A stretch of 64,000 nt of DNA. Origin: Vibrio azureus. Its GTDB lineage: Bacteria; Pseudomonadota; Gammaproteobacteria; Enterobacterales; Vibrionaceae. Of this stretch, positions 24,989 through 33,678 are shown piece after piece. Position numbers and translations under genes: made by a program. The notes beneath the pieces are model-generated. The model ran no database searches and was not told the DNA's origin. It worked only from the letters and a program-made list of their open reading frames with translations. Every line of letters begins with the position of its first letter. Position 1 is the stretch's first letter. The stretch spans positions 372,001 through 436,000 of the forward strand of contig NZ_CP018617.1 in assembly GCF_002849855.1 (NCBI RefSeq). Reading direction: 5' to 3'.

Positions 24989-27900
24989 ATGGCCGTAACG
25001 ATTGCAGCAAACGGATTAAGTATTGTACACAAAGATTCTGGGGGGGAGGCGAACGCGTCGTCCCCGGATGTGTGCTTGACCAAAGTTGGTAAGCCTGTTG
25101 TGCCTATTCCCTATGGTAATAACGCCAAGTCATCGGATTTAGCGGGGGGAACAACGACGGTTACTGCTGATGGCGGTAACAGTATCGCGTTAAAAGATAG
25201 TACCTTTTCAAAAAGTACGGGTGATGCTGGAGGGGATAAAAAAGGGGTTTCTTCAGGTACCATTGAAGCAGAAGCAAAATTTATTTCAGCCTCCTCCACT
25301 GTTTTGATTGAAGGTAAAGGCGTTGCACGTCAGACAGACCAAATGACGATGAACAAGGCCAATACCATGTGTTCTGGTGTGCAAAATCCACCAGTGAGTG
25401 TCGTAGAAGATTCAGAAGAAACACACGATCTAGAGGTTTGCATTCGTTACCCCAACGGCAAGCGCTTAACGAATGCCCCTTTTGAGTTGATTAACGAAGA
25501 GGGTGCTGTTGTTGGCTCTGGTACTCTTGACGGTCAAGGCAAAGCCATTGTGACAGGGCTTAAGCCGGACAAAGTGAAGTTGGTCGCAGAAGAAAGTCAA
25601 GATGACTTCGAACTCAAAACCATTCGTCGAGATAATCCTCATTATCAAGAATCAGTATCAGATGAAGATTTTTTTGAATTAGCAACAAAAGGTCAACGAG
25701 GATTCTGGCAACCGACCCGAGTCGAATCTTTCGGTACGGCATGGGGGTGTATTGGGCCAAATTTGAATGAGGATAAGTTTTTCCACGACATCCTTGAAAC
25801 CGAGATAAAAATGCATTTCTCGCATTTTGATGCCTCCAGTAAATATGATTTTGACAAAGTATGTGCTTCTTCGTTGTGTCACCTTCGCCAACCGCTCCCT
25901 CATACCACTGAGTCTTTGTTAGCTAAAACCATGCCTCATGCTCTTGAAGAGGGCGACATACTTTCTACTATTTTGTGCTTAGACCCTCGAGAAACATCGG
26001 ATAGCATGTTGGGTTACATTCGTGGACTCGGAGAGGGTAATCCGCAAAGCTTTCTTGAAAAATATAACTGGGAAGCGGCCAAAAAAACGATGCAAAAGGA
26101 ACTTGAATCCTTAGACAAAAAAGTTCGAGGCCGCTTAACCTATCTTCATGATGAAGCACATAAGGAATATGAATCTTTAGAAGAAGTCTTGTCCGAGCAC
26201 CTCAATAAACTCGACGCCTATTCAAAAGCGAAAACAGAACAGATTTCCAACGCTTTTGCAAAGTTGGAAGCCAAGGCTAAAAAAATTCTTGAAAATATTG
26301 AGAACGTCAAAGTAACTCAAGAAGAGAGGCCTGTTTCTACGGAAAGCAAAACCGTAACTTCAACGGTTAACGCGCCAAACACCATAAAAACGGTGGAGCC
26401 GTACCTTGAAGAAATTCCTGGTGTGATTAAAAATGCCATTCCTATTTATCCTGTTCGTTATGGGTATGCGAATGTCTTTGATGAGATAATAGAGGCCCAA
26501 AACCCGCTAACCTTGCCTGAAATGAAGGAGAAGCAAAATATTCAGGAGACTGGAGGCTATTTATTCAGGTTATTAAGAGAAGGCTGGATATACATTAAAG
26601 AAGAGCGAGAAGGGAAAGTAAAGCCGTTCCATATCTTTAAATATTCGCAAATAGCACTACCAAATGGTGTCCTTGAAAAGTTCGAAAAATATGAGTTCAC
26701 AAACAAGATAAATGCGAGCGGAGGACTGACTCTAGACACCTCTTCAGGCAAAACATTCTATCCATGTCCATTTGTGAGCACCAAGGCTAAGAAAGTGTCT
26801 ATCGCCTATTCTGCACATGAGTGGACTGTCGAGCTGATTGATAGCATCAATGATGATAAGAATAAAGAGCTGCGTGAAAAAACCATGCAGCAGATTGATG
26901 TCACCGAGTCTGAAACCGATTACAGCATAGAAGCGACACCAGAAAATCTAACCAAGCTGGTCGAGGACTATCGAGCAAACGATCAAAAATGGCTTGGATT
27001 AAAAGACAGTCAGGCTGAAGAATATGGGTTTGATTATCTTACTGCTGATCTCAGTTATCACCTTTCTCCTGAAGGGATCATTGAGAACATGTACAAAGGT
27101 AATAGTGAAAATAAAGGCGGCATCTTAGTTGCACTATTTGATCCAATTGGACGACAAGCGGACCTCGCATTTGCACTTACTCAGTTAACGGTCTGGGAAG
27201 AGCAAGATAAAGTACAAAAACGATACCCGAGAGGAATTGCACAAATTCTTAATCAGGCATTTCTAAGTGAAAAAGCGCCGGAGGAGATAAAAGAAGCCGC
27301 TCTAGATAACTTGCATATAGAGGAGCTGAAAAAATTTAACGAAGAAACCGATAATATTAAAGCGTATTTCAAAGAACGGCGTATTGCCATACTTGACGTG
27401 TATCGTGCTTTTGCTTACAAACAAGGGGATGACCAGCGTTTTGTCAATTCTATCGGTTCGTTAGATACTTATTTTAAGACATTTTTCGATATTAAGTCAG
27501 ATAAACCAAAGGATCCGGTAAAAGAGGTAGAAGAAGTCGCCAGTGTGGTTGCTGCAATTTTTGAAGGAGTGGGATCTTCAGTAGAAGGGCAAGATTTATT
27601 AGCAGATATGATGAATCAAGCTTATGAAACTGACGATGATCTAATCAAAGATTCAGAAAACAGTTATGGATTACCATTAGATTATGTTCAGAGAATACTT
27701 ACTCAGTGTCAGAATGGTGTTGCAACAGACTGGGGAGAGGCAACAAAAAGATTACTGGAAATATTTAAAAATCTCTATAATCATGCAGCGGCAGTAAATA
27801 TTTATGGCCTAGGAGTATCCGAGACATTTCATACTAAACTGACTGGCTCATCGATAAAAAAAATTGTTAATTCATTATTACCGACATTCTCCAAACATGT

Positions 27901-29371
27901 TTTTGGTTTTAGCCTAACAGGGAAAACCGTCAGTGTCCAAATGTCAGAACTGTCATTATTACTTGGGGAGTTCATCAATCCTGGAGGTAAATATCCTCGA
28001 TATAATTGGGAAGACCCTAACCTTAATTGGGTAAAAAAGCTCATGTCATATAAAAATAAAATGGATCAGGCAAAAAATAAAAATGGTCCAAGTTTAGAGG
28101 TTCCTGAAGTAGAACATCATGGCGCCGATGGTAAGAGCACATCAAGTGCTGGGGGGAACGCGGCATCATTCTTAGTATCAGCGGTCGGAGCAGGTTGGTC
28201 GTGGTATATCAATGCGACAACATTACTTGGCTTTTTATCTGATGAGCGGTTTAAATCATCAGACCCACTTGCTGATCCTCATGGCGGATATTATGATTAT
28301 TTACAGATAGTTTCAGCACTTACTGCAATAACGATAGACAGCGCTGCAGTAAGTGGTATGGCGCTGAAGGTTTACGAACGTTCCTTAAACAGTGCGAGGT
28401 TGGGAGCGACAGGAATACAAAAAATATTACCTGCAGCTTCAAAATCCGCTCAACTTAAAATTGCAACGTTTCTCTCTTCAAAAGTAGCCAACGGTCTTAT
28501 TGCAACCGCAAACTTAGCGGTTGCTTTCACAGAATCCAGGCAAGCATACCTTGATTGGGAAAGTGGGAATATAGGAGGGGCTATAGGGCATGGTACAATT
28601 GTATTATCTTCTTTATCTTTTGCTGCCGCTGGGGTTGGTGGGATAATATCTGCATCTTCAGCCATTATCGGAGCACTGAATATTTTTGGCTTTGTCTTGC
28701 TTGTGATAGGTGGAACGTTGTTATGGTTATTTACTAAAAATAAAATAGAAAATTTACTGTTCAACTGTTTCTGGGGGAAAAGCAAAGTTTATGGGTTTTG
28801 GAGATATATTGCAGATGAGGGAAAAGTAGGTTTATCCAAGCGTTTCGAATGGTCAGGTCGAATTGTAGAAAGTTTGCCAATACAAAAAGCTTTTGAAATT
28901 GAAATGCAAGAGTTTAATAACTTATTATGTATGCCAAGTGTGGAAGTTGAGCGTTCAGGCATTTTCTTGAGTGGGCAAAAAACGGTAAGCTATCAATTTA
29001 AATTGCCTGGATTTATTACGGACGTTTCTGAAATCTGTGGTTCAGTCCAAAGATTAGCTGTAGATCACACAATTCATCCAATGCCAAATGCGGTACACAT
29101 GGTGCGTAACGAGCTAGATCAAGAAGGAACCGAAGCATTTAAAAAAGCACTACAGCGAGCATTGGATGATGCCCCGCATCATAAAAATGGGGGGCTGGTT
29201 CTTAATAAGGGAGTGTTAGAGTTAAACGTAGAAGTAACTTTACATGAGAACTCGAAACTTTACTGGTATTATCAGCCCCAACCAGGTGTAATCACACCAA
29301 AGCGGATGTTAGAGTCAAATGGTCTAGCGAAAAAACCAATTATAGGCATGATAGATAAGGACTTAATCTGA
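24989..29371 (+). CDS. PAAR-like, VasX-type pore-forming T6SS effector
   Basis: 1460 residues, no signal peptide. Residues 1-135 are a PAAR-like DUF4150 tip (CLTKVGKPVVPIPYGN, KGVARQTDQMTMNKANTMC). About 150-215 is an Ig-like carboxypeptidase-regulatory-type domain. About 355-450 is coiled coil. About 480-640 resembles the VasX N-terminal region: AIPIYPVRYGYANVF and, at about 527-536, LLREGWIYIKE, which fits the MIX motif hRxGhhYhh. Hydrophobic segments appear near 1055-1080, 1105-1125 and 1195-1250 (SSAIIGALNIFGFVLLVIGG), as in VasX, a colicin-like pore former acting on target inner membranes. The stop overlaps the first immunity-like gene by 1 bp (TGATG). Confidence 0.82.
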   Translation: MAVTIAANGLSIVHKDSGGEANASSPDVCLTKVGKPVVPIPYGNNAKSSDLAGGTTTVTADGGNSIALKDSTFSKSTGDAGGDKKGVSSGTIEAEAKFISASSTVLIEGKGVARQTDQMTMNKANTMCSGVQNPPVSVVEDSEETHDLEVCIRYPNGKRLTNAPFELINEEGAVVGSGTLDGQGKAIVTGLKPDKVKLVAEESQDDFELKTIRRDNPHYQESVSDEDFFELATKGQRGFWQPTRVESFGTAWGCIGPNLNEDKFFHDILETEIKMHFSHFDASSKYDFDKVCASSLCHLRQPLPHTTESLLAKTMPHALEEGDILSTILCLDPRETSDSMLGYIRGLGEGNPQSFLEKYNWEAAKKTMQKELESLDKKVRGRLTYLHDEAHKEYESLEEVLSEHLNKLDAYSKAKTEQISNAFAKLEAKAKKILENIENVKVTQEERPVSTESKTVTSTVNAPNTIKTVEPYLEEIPGVIKNAIPIYPVRYGYANVFDEIIEAQNPLTLPEMKEKQNIQETGGYLFRLLREGWIYIKEEREGKVKPFHIFKYSQIALPNGVLEKFEKYEFTNKINASGGLTLDTSSGKTFYPCPFVSTKAKKVSIAYSAHEWTVELIDSINDDKNKELREKTMQQIDVTESETDYSIEATPENLTKLVEDYRANDQKWLGLKDSQAEEYGFDYLTADLSYHLSPEGIIENMYKGNSENKGGILVALFDPIGRQADLAFALTQLTVWEEQDKVQKRYPRGIAQILNQAFLSEKAPEEIKEAALDNLHIEELKKFNEETDNIKAYFKERRIAILDVYRAFAYKQGDDQRFVNSIGSLDTYFKTFFDIKSDKPKDPVKEVEEVASVVAAIFEGVGSSVEGQDLLADMMNQAYETDDDLIKDSENSYGLPLDYVQRILTQCQNGVATDWGEATKRLLEIFKNLYNHAAAVNIYGLGVSETFHTKLTGSSIKKIVNSLLPTFSKHVFGFSLTGKTVSVQMSELSLLLGEFINPGGKYPRYNWEDPNLNWVKKLMSYKNKMDQAKNKNGPSLEVPEVEHHGADGKSTSSAGGNAASFLVSAVGAGWSWYINATTLLGFLSDERFKSSDPLADPHGGYYDYLQIVSALTAITIDSAAVSGMALKVYERSLNSARLGATGIQKILPAASKSAQLKIATFLSSKVANGLIATANLAVAFTESRQAYLDWESGNIGGAIGHGTIVLSSLSFAAAGVGGIISASSAIIGALNIFGFVLLVIGGTLLWLFTKNKIENLLFNCFWGKSKVYGFWRYIADEGKVGLSKRFEWSGRIVESLPIQKAFEIEMQEFNNLLCMPSVEVERSGIFLSGQKTVSYQFKLPGFITDVSEICGSVQRLAVDHTIHPMPNAVHMVRNELDQEGTEAFKKALQRALDDAPHHKNGGLVLNKGVLELNVEVTLHENSKLYWYYQPQPGVITPKRMLESNGLAKKPIIGMIDKDLI

Positions 29372-30306
29372 TGACAGAAAAAAGTAGTAAAAGAAATAAA
29401 TCGGGTATTTATGGTAAAGCCATAAAATTCATTGAGCTAAGAGAATGGCTTAATAAAACGTTCATTATGGAAGCCTATGATGACCCCAAAAGCTCAATTA
29501 GCTTAGTGGACGACAAAACATTAGCAATATCTTCTCCTATGCATATTGCAAGGTTTGTCTATATTGCCCCTTTTGTATTGGCATTCTGGTGTGTATTTTT
29601 TTCTATAGGAAGTTCCATGTGGCCAAGCGAAGGACATATTGAGTTTGCTCATGACATGGCCAGAATAAACCAGGAGAGCCGGGAAAGAGGTGAGCTAGTT
29701 GAAGAACATTTCCTCTATTTCGACGCTATGCTTGGAGAAGATGGAAAGAGCTCACTATTAGATTATACAAACGCAATAATTAATTATGGCTCTGAAAGTA
29801 TGAAAGAAGGGCTTTATAAAGATTTTATTATTTTAATTGTAACTTTTATTATTTCTTTAGCCGCTACCATTCTTTTCCTTCGTATTCCACGAATGGCAGA
29901 CCTTTATTTTGATCGTCAACGCCAGATCGTTTACACCTGGCGCAATGGAAAAGTCGCTGCCTGCCATTTTGATAATTTAGGTTATCGAGAGACCGTCTAC
30001 GGCCTGGATCTATTTTTGTATAGGGAGCATAAAAAAAAGCAATATTGGCCAACGAGAGTGACCGTTCAGCCAACAGGTCGAGTCCATTTCAATACAGAAG
30101 ATGACAGTACCGTTTTTATGGCTCAAGTGTTCAATTTTATGGATAAAGGCAAAAGTGCGGTGATTACTGGTGATCGATTTGAACGTAAGCCCGCAAGATT
30201 TTATTTACGCGTTGATAAAAAACCAGAGAACTTTGAGCAACGAGTAGCAGAAATTTTAAAACGCGATCATGAGTTACCGGAGCTGTACACTAAGCACCTG
30301 ATTTAA
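29371..30306 (+). CDS. Candidate immunity protein, paralogue 1
   Basis: 311 residues with two predicted membrane helices at about 60-84 (FVYIAPFVLAFWCVFFSIGS) and 151-172 (LIVTFIISLAATILFLRIP). A large cytoplasmic C-terminal domain follows (RQIVYTWRNGKVAACHF, DKGKSAVITGDRFE, LPELYTKHLI). It starts on the last base of the effector stop codon, the usual position for a cognate immunity gene, and an inner-membrane location suits protection against a pore former as for TsiV2 and VasX. The paralogues at 30583 and 31759 share the C-terminal domain. The immunity function is inferred from position and topology. Confidence 0.7.
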   Translation: MTEKSSKRNKSGIYGKAIKFIELREWLNKTFIMEAYDDPKSSISLVDDKTLAISSPMHIARFVYIAPFVLAFWCVFFSIGSSMWPSEGHIEFAHDMARINQESRERGELVEEHFLYFDAMLGEDGKSSLLDYTNAIINYGSESMKEGLYKDFIILIVTFIISLAATILFLRIPRMADLYFDRQRQIVYTWRNGKVAACHFDNLGYRETVYGLDLFLYREHKKKQYWPTRVTVQPTGRVHFNTEDDSTVFMAQVFNFMDKGKSAVITGDRFERKPARFYLRVDKKPENFEQRVAEILKRDHELPELYTKHLI

Positions 30307-30348
30307 TCGAACAGCGTAAAGTATGCGAGATTTAATAAGTAGAATATA

Positions 30349-30375
30349 GGGCGGCGTGGCCGCCCTGATTTTTAT
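30349..30375 (+). terminator. Terminator after immunity paralogue 1
   Basis: GGGCGG pairs with CCGCCC around CGTGG and is followed by TGATTTTTAT. Related GCGGC/GCCGC hairpins follow each later copy, so the terminator was duplicated with the gene. Confidence 0.85.
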
Positions 30376-30582
30376 GGTAACTATAATGAACTTGCCACAC
30401 AAAAGTTATTCACTGAACGCTAATGTTGTGTTTTTGATAACGTATTTTTGTCCAAATAATTTAAATAAAGCCAACACGTATAGCTGTTACGCTCTACTTG
30501 TATTTATTATCTTTATTAATAAAGATAATAAAGTGCCTAAATTAGTACCCCATAAATACCTTCAGCTTTTGCAACGAGCCCA

Positions 30583-31614
30583 ATGACATCAAAGATAGGA
30601 TGGGTTGAATACGGAAACAAAGCCGCTGACAACGATTGGAATGAAAGATGGGCAGATACTCTAATGATAGAAAGTAGAAATAAAAATAAACCTTTTAGGT
30701 CGATAAGACATTCCAAGCGCTTTATTGAATTGCGAGAATGGATAAATGACAGAGTCACACTGGATGCCTATGATAATCCTAGGAATACGATTACATTAGT
30801 TGATGATACCACATTGGCAATAAGCTCTTCTTTTCATAAGGCTCGGTTTTTTTATTTAGCCCCTTGGATATTAGGTGTTTGGCTCTTCCTTTTTTATATA
30901 TGTAGTACCTCATTTTGGCCGAGTGATGGTGAGATTGAATACGCTAACTATAGACTTGAGCTTAAAAAAGAACGTATAGAAAGAGGAATAAAAATTGATA
31001 AAAATGACTTTATTTACCATGAGTCCATGTTGGGAAATGATGGTAAAAGCTCATTGTTAGAGTATATCAATGCTATTAGGAATTATGGCACTGAAGGTAG
31101 TAAAAAGTGGCTTTACATAGATATGATTCTTGCTTTAATCCTCTTGGTTTTATCTGTGGGGAGTACGATACTTTTTCTCCGTTTTCCCCGTGTGGCAGAT
31201 ATCTACTTCGATCGCCGTCGACAGGTCGTATACACTTGGTCTTTTGGTAAAGTTTTGGCTTGTCATTTTGAAAACTTAGGTTACCGTGAAGTATCATTAG
31301 GGCTTTATTTCGTTTTTTATGCAAAACATAAAAAGAAACAATATTGGTTTAAAGACTGTATGGTTCAGCCGACAGGTCGTATACATTTTAACTCCGAAGA
31401 TGATAATACGGAACTCATGGCAATAATATTTAACTTTATGGACAAAGGAAAAAGCGCAGTGATCACAGGTGACCGATTTGAGTGTGAACCAGATAAGTAC
31501 TATCGGTATTACCTTCGTGTTGATGAAAAACCAGAGAATTTTGAGCAGCAATTAGCAGAACTTTTAAAGCGTGATCATGAATTGCCAGAGCTTTATACTA
31601 AACACCTATTTTAA
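30583..31614 (+). CDS. Candidate immunity protein, paralogue 2 (divergent)
   Basis: 343 residues, two membrane helices at about 88-112 (LAPWILGVWLFLFYICST) and 181-202 (LALILLVLSVGSTILFLRFP). The C-terminal domain is clearly homologous to paralogue 1 (RRQVVYTWSFGKVLACHF, DKGKSAVITGDRFE), but the rest is much diverged, with a 25-30 residue N-terminal extension. ATG 30664 is an alternative start at which homology to the other copies begins. It has its own terminator. It probably protects against a different variant of the toxin, or is an orphan kept from an earlier effector. Confidence 0.65.
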   Translation: MTSKIGWVEYGNKAADNDWNERWADTLMIESRNKNKPFRSIRHSKRFIELREWINDRVTLDAYDNPRNTITLVDDTTLAISSSFHKARFFYLAPWILGVWLFLFYICSTSFWPSDGEIEYANYRLELKKERIERGIKIDKNDFIYHESMLGNDGKSSLLEYINAIRNYGTEGSKKWLYIDMILALILLVLSVGSTILFLRFPRVADIYFDRRRQVVYTWSFGKVLACHFENLGYREVSLGLYFVFYAKHKKKQYWFKDCMVQPTGRIHFNSEDDNTELMAIIFNFMDKGKSAVITGDRFECEPDKYYRYYLRVDEKPENFEQQLAELLKRDHELPELYTKHLF

Positions 31615-31648
31615 AGTCATTAGATTTACTTTGAATTAAAATCAGAAA

Positions 31649-31682
31649 TAGAGCGGCGATTTGGCCGCTCTATTCCTTTTGT
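31649..31682 (+). terminator. Terminator after immunity paralogue 2
   Basis: TAGAGCGGC and GCCGCTCTA form a 9-bp stem with a 6-base loop, followed by TTCCTTTTG. Confidence 0.8.
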
Positions 31683-31758
31683 TCAAACATGCAGGACGTT
31701 TTCGCTTTTATTTAATGTGATTAACTCGAACAAGTTTGATAGACAATATAGTGATGTA

Positions 31759-32690
31759 ATGACAAATAAAAGAAATAAATCGGGTATTTATGGTAAAGCC
31801 ATAAAATTCATCGAGCTAAGAGACTGGCTTAATAAAACATTCACTATGGGAGCCTATGATGATCCACAGAGCTCAATCAACTTAGTTGACGACAAAACAT
31901 TAGCAATATCTTCCCCTATGCATATTGCAAGATTTGTCTATATTGCCCCTTTTGTATTGGCATTCTGGGGGGTGTTTTTTTCATTAGCCAGCTCTTTTGG
32001 TCCAAGCAAAGGCCAAATTGAATACGCAAATTACAAGGTTGGAGAGCGACAAGAAACTATAGATCAGGGAGGCGTCATTCTTTCAGAAAATTTATATTTA
32101 TATTATGAGGCAATGGTGGGGGATGATGGAAAAGTTCATTAAAAGAATACATAAATGCGATTATGACTTATGGCTCTGAAGGTAGAAAAAGTGGGCTTTA
32201 TGAAAGAATCTTTATGTTGGGATTTATGTTTATAATTTCTTTAGCCGCTACCATTCTTTTCCTTCGTATTCCACGAATGGCAGATCTCTATTTTGATCGT
32301 CAACGGCAGATCGTTTACACCTGGCGCAATGGGAAAGTCGCTGCCTGCCATTTTGATAATTTAGGTTATCGAGAGACCGTCTACGGTCTGGACCTATTTT
32401 TGTATAGGGAGCATAAAAAAAAGCAATATTGGCCAACGAGAGTAACCGTTCAGCCAACAGGTCGAGTCCATTTCAATAGAGAAGATGACAGTACCGCTTT
32501 TATGGTTCAAGTGTTCAATTTTATGGATAAAGGCAAAAGCGCGGTGATTACCGGTGATCGATTTGAACGCAAGCCCGCAAGATTTTATTTACGCGTTGAT
32601 AAAAAACCAGAGAACTTTGAGCAACGAGTAGCAGAACTTTTAAAGCGTGATCATGAATTGCCAGAGCTTTATACTAAACACCTATTTTAA
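31759..32690 (+). pseudogene. Candidate immunity protein, paralogue 3, frameshifted
   Basis: From ATG 31759 the product is almost the same as paralogue 1 (KSGIYGKAIKFIELRDWLNK, then MHIARFVYIAPFVLAFWGVF). The frame breaks at about 32131-32135, where GATGGAAAAGTTCA has four As instead of the five needed to keep GKSS. The second part resumes in another frame from about 32130 and runs to 32690, with the same C-terminal domain and the LYTKHLF ending. Restoring one A gives a full-length product of about 310 residues. The homopolymer makes phase variation or a sequencing error both possible. Confidence 0.8.
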
Positions 32691-32725
32691 AGTCATTAGA
32701 TTTACTTTGAATTGAAATCAGAAAT

Positions 32726-32760
32726 AGAGCGGCTGTTTGGCCGCTCTCGTAATATTTTTT
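32726..32760 (+). terminator. Terminator after immunity paralogue 3
   Basis: AGAGCGGC and GCCGCTCT form the stem, followed by CGTAATATTTTTT. Confidence 0.8.
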
Positions 32761-32884
32761 GAAGAAGCAGACAAAGGCTAGGTGATAAGCTGGTGAAAAC
32801 AATTCTCATCGAAAATGAGGCCGTAGATTATTCCAAAGATGTGCCGCAATGAGTCTTTCTAGTTAAAGAGGGTATATATTTAAA

Positions 32885-33406
32885 ATGGATAGCATGATCA
32901 CATACATTGAAAATTGCAAAGAATTATCACTGACAGCACGAGTGTCTGTAGCGCTTAAAGTGTTTGAAAGTTATTGCCAAGAACAATCATTAGATCACCC
33001 AATGATTACTGAGTTTCTTGACTACTTATGGAAATGGCCATTGATCGACGACCCAGATCGGTTTGAACCTTGGGAGTCATCTAAACCTTTTTTAGTTAAT
33101 TTCGGTTTTGGTCTTGAGCCAAATAGTGAATTAGAGCACTTGCTTTCCCAAGCAAACATAACTGAACGTGTTTTTCGTGAAATTGTCAGCGGTATCGTTG
33201 ACATATTATGGGACAGCTTCTGGGGAGCAAGTGAAAATGAGCTCTCTTTGAACGCTTTGCATAAAGTAATTCTACATGCATCTATTAAAGTATTACCTAA
33301 CATTACGCCTTTTAAGTTTTCGAGGTTTTCAGAAAATCATGGTTGGGGGATGAAGTTAACACCTGATGAAGTCAAGTATTGGAGACTGTGTGCTAATGAT
33401 GTCTAA
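32885..33406 (+). CDS. Hypothetical small acidic protein in the immunity array
   Basis: 173 residues, soluble, no signal peptide or membrane segment. It is helix-rich (SLTARVSVALKVFESYCQEQ, SELEHLLSQANITERVFREI) and Trp-rich (DYLWKWPLIDD, FEPWES, DILWDSFWGA). I do not recognise a family. It is not related in sequence to the flanking immunity-like proteins, but it sits between two duplicated tail segments of that array. Size and acidity are typical of orphan immunity proteins against soluble toxins. GAGGG lies 12 bp upstream of ATG 32885; ATG 32894 is an alternative. Confidence 0.6.
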   Translation: MDSMITYIENCKELSLTARVSVALKVFESYCQEQSLDHPMITEFLDYLWKWPLIDDPDRFEPWESSKPFLVNFGFGLEPNSELEHLLSQANITERVFREIVSGIVDILWDSFWGASENELSLNALHKVILHASIKVLPNITPFKFSRFSENHGWGMKLTPDEVKYWRLCANDV

Positions 33407-33464
33407 GTCATGAGATATCCAATTGTGGTGTGGGAGCCATGATATTGTAGGTATCGTCCCTGAA

Positions 33465-33620
33465 AGAGTGTCCTTACCAAGCATCTGATTTAATCGCTCA
33501 ACGTAAGAACGAAACATTTAAGTAAAATATAGGGCTGCGGTTTGGCCGCTCTCGTAATATCTTTTGAATAAGAAGACAAAGGCTAGGTGATAAGCTGGTA
33601 AAAGCAAGGAAGCTTCAGTG
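33465..33620 (+). pseudogene. Tail of a lost fourth immunity paralogue
   Basis: CCAAGCATCTGATTTAATCG matches the end of paralogue 1 (TKHLI-stop and following bases at 30290-30310). The next bases repeat its 3' flank, including a GGGCTGCGG/CCGCTCT hairpin (33531-33553). The following bases GACAAAGGCTAGGTGATAAG also occur at 32769-32788. Only a few codons and the 3' untranslated part remain. Confidence 0.6.
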
Positions 33621-33678
33621 GTAAGTCGTTTAACGCCACCACATCCGCTCCCCTTATTGTCAAACATCTACGTCGATA

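Noticed and set aside
30356..30586. 76-codon ORF between immunity paralogues 1 and 2
   Set aside because: It begins inside a terminator hairpin and reads through AT-rich spacer; no ribosome site.
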